DNA of 6,532 nt from an uncultured Mycoplasmatota bacterium (lineage in GTDB: Bacteria; Bacillota_I; Bacilli_A; RF39; UBA660). Position 1 is the first letter of the stretch. The number at the start of each line of letters is the position of its first letter. A program made the position numbers and the translations under genes. The notes under the pieces are model-generated. The model was not told the DNA's origin. It saw only the letters and a list, made by a program, of their open reading frames with translations, and did not search any database. The stretch covers positions 1-6,532 of the forward strand of contig UWSL01000083.1 in NCBI GenBank assembly GCA_900552975.1, in the 5' to 3' direction. Positions 1 through 3,835 of this stretch are shown here, piece by piece.

Positions 1-67
1 TAAAAAAAATATTTTTAATATCATTTAAATCACCTAAATTATTATAACATAAAGTTTAACTAATATA

Positions 68-96
68 TGTTATAATGAAACGTGAGTGGTGGTAAA
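68..96 (+). promoter_or_regulatory. Extended -10 promoter and ribosome site of the first gene
   Basis: TGT-TATAAT (68-76) is a full extended -10 element. No good -35 lies 16-18 bases upstream (48-53 reads CATAAA), as expected when the TGN motif carries the promoter. A start of transcription about 7 bases after the -10 falls near 83. The ribosome site GGTGGT (88-93) sits 3 bases before the ATG at 97. This placement argues against the in-frame GTG at 82, which would lie at or before the mRNA start. Confidence 0.6.
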
Positions 97-402
97 ATGA
101 CAATAAAAGATATTTTCAGATATTTAGTTGGGGCATATTATGGAATGTGTGAAATGGATGAATATGATTTGAAAGAATTTGTAATTAATGATATTGAGAA
201 ATATATAAGAAACTTTGTTTCAGAAAATAAAAAGACGAATGTATTATTTTTAGAAGAAGCAAATGATGTTAGGGATAATGTTAGTTTAAAAGTAAAATTA
301 CAAGATTGTTTATTGGTTTTACCTAAAGTTGGTGCACCTTTAGAATTAATATTATTAGTTAAGAAAAGAATAAAAAATTTAGGTGAAGATGATTATTTTT
401 AA
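97..402 (+). CDS. Small hypothetical protein, 101 aa
   Basis: I do not recognise this protein. It is small, with no signal peptide and no clear membrane span. It opens with a mixed hydrophobic, aromatic stretch (MTIKDIFRYLVGAYYG), followed by an acidic, probably helical segment (about residues 20-45) and a C-terminal part with a hydrophobic run containing LELILLV and ending in charged residues. The ATG at 97 is chosen over the in-frame GTG at 82 because GGTGGT lies 3 bases upstream and the promoter -10 ends at 76, so the GTG would hardly be in the mRNA. No terminator is seen after the stop, and only 18 bases separate it from the -35 of the first RNA gene, so transcripts may read through into that RNA and end at its terminator. 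Codon use and a clear promoter support a real gene; function is unknown. Confidence 0.75.
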   Translation: MTIKDIFRYLVGAYYGMCEMDEYDLKEFVINDIEKYIRNFVSENKKTNVLFLEEANDVRDNVSLKVKLQDCLLVLPKVGAPLELILLVKKRIKNLGEDDYF

Positions 403-420
403 AAAAAATCAAAAAAGATA

Positions 421-449
421 TTGACTATTATAAAGATTAATGGTATAGT
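421..449 (+). promoter_or_regulatory. Promoter of RNA gene 1
   Basis: TTGACT (421-426), a 17-base spacer ending in TGG (441-443), and TATAGT (444-449) form a near-consensus housekeeping promoter with an extended -10. Transcription should start at about 456, where the box ACTTAATAG, shared with RNA gene 2, begins. The promoter of RNA gene 2 has the same build and spacing. Confidence 0.85.
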
Positions 450-698
450 TTAGATACTTAATAGTGAAGTAAGTTTCCAGTATGTAGGATAAATTTTTAT
501 AATTGTGTATACTTTTATAATTTGATTTTATCTTATGTATTATTAATACTTACTTTGGTACTGGGTGATGAACTAATAACAATTAATGTTAGATTATATC
601 TTTCATTAGTTGGATCGTTTGTTCCAGTTAATATTACTGATGGGATTTGTTGATTTATATTAACTTTTCTTATCTATATTATATGGTAATATTTTTGA

Positions 699-840
699 TA
701 TCTTGTCAAGCTATTAAGTATGTGCGTGTATGTGGCGATTTTTGGCGAGAGACTAGCAAAATTATCTGTCAATAATTTGTTAGTTGAATAATATTAAGCC
801 ACGAGGAAAGTTATTGTTTGACAGACAATAATTTTTTTTT
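699..840 (+). repeat. Conserved 3' core of the RNA pair, copy 1 (copy 2 at 1128-1271)
   Basis: The 3' parts of the two RNA genes are direct, diverged repeats. From ATCTTGTCAA through CTATTAAGTAT to CGAGAG/CAAGAG (about 700-750 and 1129-1179) they can be aligned without gaps. The differences are nearly all A/G or C/T transitions, and several fall at positions that keep pairing. After this block only the loop motifs (CTGTCAA, TTGACAG) and the G(C/T)CACGA box (798-804, 1228-1234) stay similar. The pattern indicates an old duplication maintained for RNA structure. Confidence 0.8.
811..840 (+). terminator. Intrinsic terminator of RNA 1
   Basis: TTATTGT (811-817) pairs with ACAATAA (825-831) around the loop TTGACAG, followed by nine Ts (832-840). 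The same loop sequence occurs in the terminator of RNA 2 although the stem sequence differs, which suggests the loop has a function beyond termination. Confidence 0.9.
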
Positions 841-888
841 GCTTTTTTTTTATAAAGTATAAAAAACAAAAAAGTTTTAAAAAAAGTA

Positions 889-917
889 TTGACGATGTTA
901 AAAAAAAATGGTATATT
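889..917 (+). promoter_or_regulatory. Promoter of RNA gene 2
   Basis: TTGACG (889-894), a 17-base spacer ending in TGG (909-911), and TATATT (912-917). The predicted start at about 924 again coincides with the first base of ACTTAATAG (924-932), exactly as in RNA gene 1. The first RNA's terminator lies just upstream, so the two RNAs appear to be separate transcription units. Confidence 0.85.
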
Positions 918-923
918 TAAATC

Positions 924-1271
924 ACTTAATAGAGAGAGCACTTTTGATGCTGATGAGTTTGATGGTATTTTAATACTGTTGCTTGTTTCTCAATTTGCTA
1001 AAAAAAGCTGATATGTCGATGACCGTGATGGTAATAAAAATTACTGTTTAATTGTTGCATAACACTTTTTATAAACAAGGAATAATGATTAATATTATTC
1101 AATGTTATTGTTTATTTTTAATGATAATATCTTGTCAAACTATTAAGTATATACGTACATGTGACGACTATTGACAAGAGGCTTATAATTATATCTGTCA
1201 ATATGTTATAAGTTTTATGATAATTATGTCACGAAAAAGATTGTAGTTTTGACAGGCTACAGTTTTTTTTT
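924..1271 (+). ncRNA. Structured non-coding RNA 2 of a tandem pair (unrecognised family)
   Basis: This is a diverged paralogue of RNA 1, about 348 nt. The same pairings are present: P1, ACTTAATAG (924-932) with CTATTAAGT (1140-1148); P2, CTTGTCAA (1131-1138) with TTGACAAG (1171-1178); P3, GTGAC (1161-1165) with GTCAC (1228-1232); P4, hairpin 1182-1212 (CTTATAA/TTATAAG and ATAT/ATAT) with the apical loop CTGTCA (1195-1200); and the terminator hairpin loop containing TTGACAG (1249-1255), complementary to 1195-1201. Spacings match RNA 1: P2 strands are 40 bases apart in both, P3 begins 30 bases after P2 in both, and the P4 loop begins 17 bases after the P2 3' strand ends in both. The 5' domain (933-1130) is about 40 bases shorter and unrelated in sequence; it holds a hairpin at 1071-1115 (ATAAACAA/TTGTTTAT and GAATAAT/ATTATTC) and smaller stems near 965-976 and 1031-1044. 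It could in principle act as an attenuator for the next gene, but that gene has its own promoter after this terminator. Confidence 0.8.
1240..1271 (+). terminator. Intrinsic terminator of RNA 2
   Basis: ATTGTAG (1240-1246) pairs with CTACAGT (1257-1263), including one T-G pair, around a loop containing TTGACAG, followed by nine Ts (1263-1271). The stem differs from that of RNA 1 while the loop motif is kept. In both RNAs the T run is followed by GC. Confidence 0.88.
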
Positions 1272-1299
1272 GCCATAATTTTATTATAGATATATTTTA

Positions 1300-1323
1300 T
1301 GCTATAATGATGTTGGTGATTTT
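1300..1323 (+). promoter_or_regulatory. Extended -10 promoter and overlapping leader/ribosome site
   Basis: TGC-TATAAT (1300-1308) is a full extended -10 without a clear -35 (1280-1285 is TTTATT). A start 7 bases downstream would fall at 1315, the first G of the ribosome site GGTGAT (1315-1320), leaving a leader of only about 9 bases before the ATG at 1324. GGTGAT matches the 3' part of the full anti-Shine-Dalgarno complement (AAGGAGGTGAT), which explains the short 3-base gap to the ATG. Confidence 0.65.
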
Positions 1324-2436
1324 ATGGAAGAAAAAGAGTTAAAAGATAAATTGTTTTTAGTTACATATGGAGTAATTTTATTTGTTTTGCTAATGAATTA
1401 TAAATGGCTTTTTAGCTTGTTTAATGTAGTTACTAAAATATTATCACCATTTATTATTGGAATAATATGTGCGATGATTTTAAATGTTTTAGTAAATTTT
1501 TTAGAGCAAGGATTGTTAAAGAAAGTTAAAAAAAATAAGCGTTTACTCAGTGTTTTGATGTCTTTGGTAATTGTTTTTGGATTTGTTGTTTTCTTGATTT
1601 TAATCTTGATTCCACAAATAAAAAATGCTGGTGAAATATTTGTTGATAATATACCAGAATATCAAAAAACGATTCATGATATTGGTAAAAATCTGGGCTT
1701 TAGTAATGAAGAATTAAAGGCTCTTGATTTGGAAAATACTAATATCAAAAAAGAAATGTCCGATTATTTAACAACTAATTCGGATAGAATTTTAAATTTT
1801 TCAATGGGCTTTGCTTCTTCAGTGGTTTCTGTTGTTTGTAATTTCTTTGTTGGTTTAGTATTTGCTATTTATTTATTAATGGGAAAAGAAAAGCTATTAA
1901 ATCAATTTAAAAAGTTATTACAATGTATTATGAATGACAAAATTTATAAAAAATTTTGTGAAGTTATGAGTCTTTCTAATTCTATTTTTAGTAGTTTTAT
2001 TAAAGTTCAATTTGTTGAGGCTTTTATTTTAGGTACCTTATGTTTTTTAGGGATGCTTTTATTTAGATTGCCGTATGCTGCAACGATATCTGTTTTAGTT
2101 GGTGTAACAGCTTTAATTCCAGTGTTTGGGGCTTTTATTGGTTGTGTAGTAGGAACTTTCTTGATATTTATGATAAAACCTATAAAAGCTATAACATTTA
2201 TTATTTTCTTTTTGATTTTACAACAAATTGAAGGTAATTTTATTTATCCACGTGTTGTAGGTGGCAAAATTGGTTTGCCAGGAATTTGGGTATTAGTAGC
2301 TGTTACTATCGGAGGCTCAGTTGGAGGAATTCTAGGAATGCTTCTTGGAGTACCGATTTTATCGGTTGTGTATAGCTTAGTTAAAGTGTCAGTTAATAAG
2401 AAAGTAGAAAGAAAAAATAAAAAAAAGGAAGCATAA
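1324..2436 (+). CDS. AI-2E/PerM-family (DUF20) transporter-like membrane protein
   Basis: A 370-residue polytopic protein of the AI-2E_transport (DUF20, PerM/YtvI) family, of typical length. Likely spans are at about 11-28, 32-58, 75-98, 160-188, 229-249, 250-283, 286-303 and 320-352, with an extracytoplasmic-type soluble segment between the third and fourth (about 100-158) and a basic C-terminal tail. The family signature is clear: QQIEGNFIYPRVVG at 300-313, followed by KIGLPGIWVLVAVTIGG and the Gly-rich GGILGMLLGVP block (334-344). Family members have been linked to autoinducer-2 export or to ion/proton antiport, but most are uncharacterised, so the name gives the family, not a proven substrate. 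The start is fixed by GGTGAT 3 bases upstream and by the promoter directly before it. The gene follows the terminator of RNA 2 and ends in a terminator shared with the convergent symporter gene, so it appears monocistronic. Confidence 0.92.
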   Translation: MEEKELKDKLFLVTYGVILFVLLMNYKWLFSLFNVVTKILSPFIIGIICAMILNVLVNFLEQGLLKKVKKNKRLLSVLMSLVIVFGFVVFLILILIPQIKNAGEIFVDNIPEYQKTIHDIGKNLGFSNEELKALDLENTNIKKEMSDYLTTNSDRILNFSMGFASSVVSVVCNFFVGLVFAIYLLMGKEKLLNQFKKLLQCIMNDKIYKKFCEVMSLSNSIFSSFIKVQFVEAFILGTLCFLGMLLFRLPYAATISVLVGVTALIPVFGAFIGCVVGTFLIFMIKPIKAITFIIFFLILQQIEGNFIYPRVVGGKIGLPGIWVLVAVTIGGSVGGILGMLLGVPILSVVYSLVKVSVNKKVERKNKKKEA

Positions 2437-2437
2437 T

Positions 2438-2463
2438 AAAAAGCACTTATTTGTGCTTTTTTT
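2438..2463. terminator. Bidirectional intrinsic terminator between convergent genes
   Basis: AAAAGCAC (2439-2446) pairs with GTGCTTTT (2453-2460) around a six-base loop. Seven Ts follow on the plus strand (2457-2463) and five on the minus strand. The symporter's stop codon (complement of 2447-2449) lies in the loop, and its last codons (Lys-His-Lys) form one arm. The two coding regions end only 10 bases apart, so this one hairpin serves both. Confidence 0.9.
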
Positions 2464-3712
2464 CTTTGTCTTTTTTATTTAACCAATTTTTACCATCAAC
2501 AATTCGTGCAACAAGCATAGAACTTGAAGCGTCACCAACAACATTTAAAAGAGTGGCTGGTGGATCAATTATAGTAGCTATTAATGTTAAGATAGGTAGG
2601 GCAGCTACTGGGAAGCCCATCATTGAAATAATCATCATTTCAGAAATTGTACCACCACCAACTGGAACGCCAGAAACAAGTAAATTAGCAATTAAAGCGG
2701 TAATAATAACTTGACCAAAACCAGCAGGAGTATTAACATTTGTACCAAATAAGTAAGCTAAGAACATTATTTTAAATACACTACCTAACATCGAACCATC
2801 TTTATGAAAACTTGTTCCTAAAGGAATGATTGTTTCGACAATATCATCAGGGACACCTATATTTTTAGCACTTTTCATGTTAGCAGGAATTGAAGCTGCT
2901 GATGAACAAGTTGAAATTGAAGTTGCAGTAGCAGGTAATATATTTTGCCAGAATCTTTTGACACCTTCTTTACCAGCAGCAATGAAAGCATATAATGTAT
3001 AAATAATAAAATAGAATAGTAGTGCTAAAACAGTGTATATAACAAAGGTCTTAGCGTATCCGATAGCGATACTTGATCCAAAGGTACCAATTAAAGAAGC
3101 AAAGTAGCATCCAAGACCGATTGGAGCATACATAAATGCATAATCAATTAATTTTAAAACTACTTTATTAGTTGCTTCTAAAACATTTAGAAGTGGTTCG
3201 GCTTCTTTACCAAGTTTAGCAATAGCTAATCCAACAAAGATGGATATTAGTACTAAAGGAATAATATTATCTTTTGATAATATGCTGGCAAAATCAGAAA
3301 CACTGATTGCTTGGACAGTTCTTTCTAAGATATTTAGTTTGATATCATCAGTTTGTTCATTATCTTTCAAAGTTTCTATTATAGCTTTTGAATCTTCGGG
3401 ATTAACTAGTTTAATAGAATAAGTTGTTAAGACACCTATTACGATAGCAACTAGGGAAGTTATAATAAAAACTAAAAAAATTGATGAGATAACTTTACTT
3501 AGACGTTTTGGTTGTTTGATTTTAGCGATCGACGTTGTTATAGTTAAAAAAACTAAAGGAACGATGATGACAAACATCATGTTCATGAATAGTTCACCAA
3601 GTGGACTTAGTACTTGAGCTTTTTCTTTAAAGACTAAGCCAATGATAGCTCCTATAATTAATGATAATAGTAAAATAATTGTTTGTTTATAATTTGACCA
3701 TATTTTTTTCAT
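2447..3712 (-). CDS. Dicarboxylate/amino acid:cation symporter (DAACS, SLC1 family)
   Basis: A 421-residue secondary transporter of the GltP/DctA/GltPh family, of normal length, which would import an amino acid or dicarboxylate with Na+ or H+ in the cytoplasmic membrane. Family features in order: N-terminal spans with the TM3-type segment VIIVPLVFLTITTSI (48-62); the Ser-rich HP1 hairpin STCSSAASIP (267-276); TM7 with HKDGS (303-307) where NMDGT is usual; HP2 with SGVPVGGGTISEMM (347-360); and TM8 with D383-PPAT-LLN390-VVGD394. By alignment with GltPh, D394, T398, N401 and D405 are kept (D383, T387, N390, D394), but Arg397, which binds acidic side chains, is Ala386. A neutral or otherwise non-acidic substrate is therefore likely (inference). 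The start at 3712 is set by AGGAGG six bases upstream; an open extension of 31 codons towards 3805 has no ribosome site. A weak -10 (TAGAAT, complement of 3736-3741) lies upstream. The gene is divergent from the Sel1-repeat gene. Confidence 0.92.
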   Translation of the reverse strand: MKKIWSNYKQTIILLLSLIIGAIIGLVFKEKAQVLSPLGELFMNMMFVIIVPLVFLTITTSIAKIKQPKRLSKVISSIFLVFIITSLVAIVIGVLTTYSIKLVNPEDSKAIIETLKDNEQTDDIKLNILERTVQAISVSDFASILSKDNIIPLVLISIFVGLAIAKLGKEAEPLLNVLEATNKVVLKLIDYAFMYAPIGLGCYFASLIGTFGSSIAIGYAKTFVIYTVLALLFYFIIYTLYAFIAAGKEGVKRFWQNILPATATSISTCSSAASIPANMKSAKNIGVPDDIVETIIPLGTSFHKDGSMLGSVFKIMFLAYLFGTNVNTPAGFGQVIITALIANLLVSGVPVGGGTISEMMIISMMGFPVAALPILTLIATIIDPPATLLNVVGDASSSMLVARIVDGKNWLNKKDKEKKHK

Positions 3713-3718
3713 AATTGT

Positions 3719-3724
3719 CCTCCT
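3719..3724 (-). promoter_or_regulatory. Strong ribosome binding site fixing the symporter start
   Basis: The minus strand reads AGGAGG, then six bases (ACAATT), then ATG at 3712. This is a canonical site and spacing, unlike the GGTG(A/G)T-N3 sites of the three plus-strand genes at 97, 1324 and 3836. It excludes the longer open frame that begins at 3805. Confidence 0.9.
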
Positions 3725-3766
3725 GTTAAAATAATATTCTAGATACGTGTAAAGTAAAAGTAACAT

Positions 3767-3808
3767 AAATCCACAATATATAATGATAATATTTATAAAA
3801 TCCACAAT
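3767..3808. repeat. 11-bp direct repeat in the divergent promoter region
   Basis: AAATCCACAAT occurs at 3767-3777 and again at 3798-3808, 31 bases apart start to start, about three helical turns. The copies sit between the divergent symporter and Sel1-repeat genes; the second ends 3 bases before the probable extended -10 of the latter. The placement fits paired operator half-sites for a shared regulator, though in DNA this AT-rich chance cannot be excluded. Confidence 0.45.
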
Positions 3809-3811
3809 TTG

Positions 3812-3835
3812 TGATATTTTGTTTATGGTGGTTTG
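3812..3835 (+). promoter_or_regulatory. Probable extended -10 promoter and ribosome site of the Sel1-repeat gene
   Basis: TGA-TATTTT (3812-3820) is a weaker extended -10; a poor -35 (TTTATA, 3792-3797) has a 17-base spacer. GGTGGT (3827-3832) is followed by TTG and then ATG at 3836. The distances (-10 to ribosome site 6 bases, ribosome site to ATG 3 bases) equal those of the gene at 1324, so the mRNA leader would again be about 9 bases. Confidence 0.5.

Larger units (their letters stand above)
456..840 (+). ncRNA. Structured non-coding RNA 1 of a tandem pair (unrecognised family)
   Basis: No convincing reading frame lies here, yet the segment runs from a strong promoter to an intrinsic terminator, giving an RNA of about 385 nt. 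Visible pairings are: P1, ACTTAATAG at the 5' end (456-464) with CTATTAAGT (711-719); P2, CTTGTCAA (702-709) with TTGGCGAG (742-749); P3, GTGGC (732-736) with GCCAC (798-802); P4, a hairpin 752-784 with apical loop CTGTCA (766-771); and the terminator hairpin, whose 7-base loop TTGACAG (818-824) is the exact complement of 766-772. P1/P2, P2/P3 and P3/kissing-loop pairs cross, so the RNA would be interlocked. The 5' domain (465-701) carries further pairings: 467-474 with 548-555, 477-482 with 559-564, 486-493 with 527-534, and 626-634 with 657-665. All core pairings recur in RNA 2. I do not recognise an Rfam family; it lacks the marks of tmRNA, SRP RNA, RNase P RNA or T-box leaders. Confidence 0.8.

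Noticed and set aside
82..96. Upstream GTG as the start of the first gene (106 aa)
   Set aside because: It lies at the predicted mRNA start, just 5 bases after the -10, and would place the GGTGGT ribosome site inside the coding region; the ATG at 97 fits better.
801..811. CGAGGAAAGTT resembling the conserved GAGGAAAGTC of RNase P RNA
   Set aside because: It sits near the 3' end, not near the 5' end as in RNase P RNA, RNA 2 has CGAAAAAGATT at the same place, and no other conserved RNase P segment is seen.
924..1320. RNA 2 as a riboswitch or T-box attenuator for the AI-2E-family gene
   Set aside because: No known aptamer motif or T-box is visible, the gene has its own promoter after the terminator, and a paralogous copy ends in front of another RNA rather than a protein gene.
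403..1323. CRISPR array, tRNA or IS element in the intergenic stretch
   Set aside because: There are only two diverged long copies rather than short regular repeats and spacers, no tRNA-like T-loop or CCA end, and no transposase or terminal inverted repeats.
2451..3422. Plus-strand open frames opposite the symporter gene
   Set aside because: They are antisense to a well-conserved transporter and lack ribosome sites and recognisable protein features.
3713..3805. 31-residue N-terminal extension of the symporter
   Set aside because: AGGAGG six bases before the internal ATG at 3712 marks the start; the extension has no ribosome site and its length is not typical of the family.
3833..3835. TTG as the start of the Sel1-repeat gene
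   Set aside because: The adjacent ATG at 3836 has the same 3-base distance from GGTGGT as the other two genes of this type; TTG would be flush against the ribosome site.
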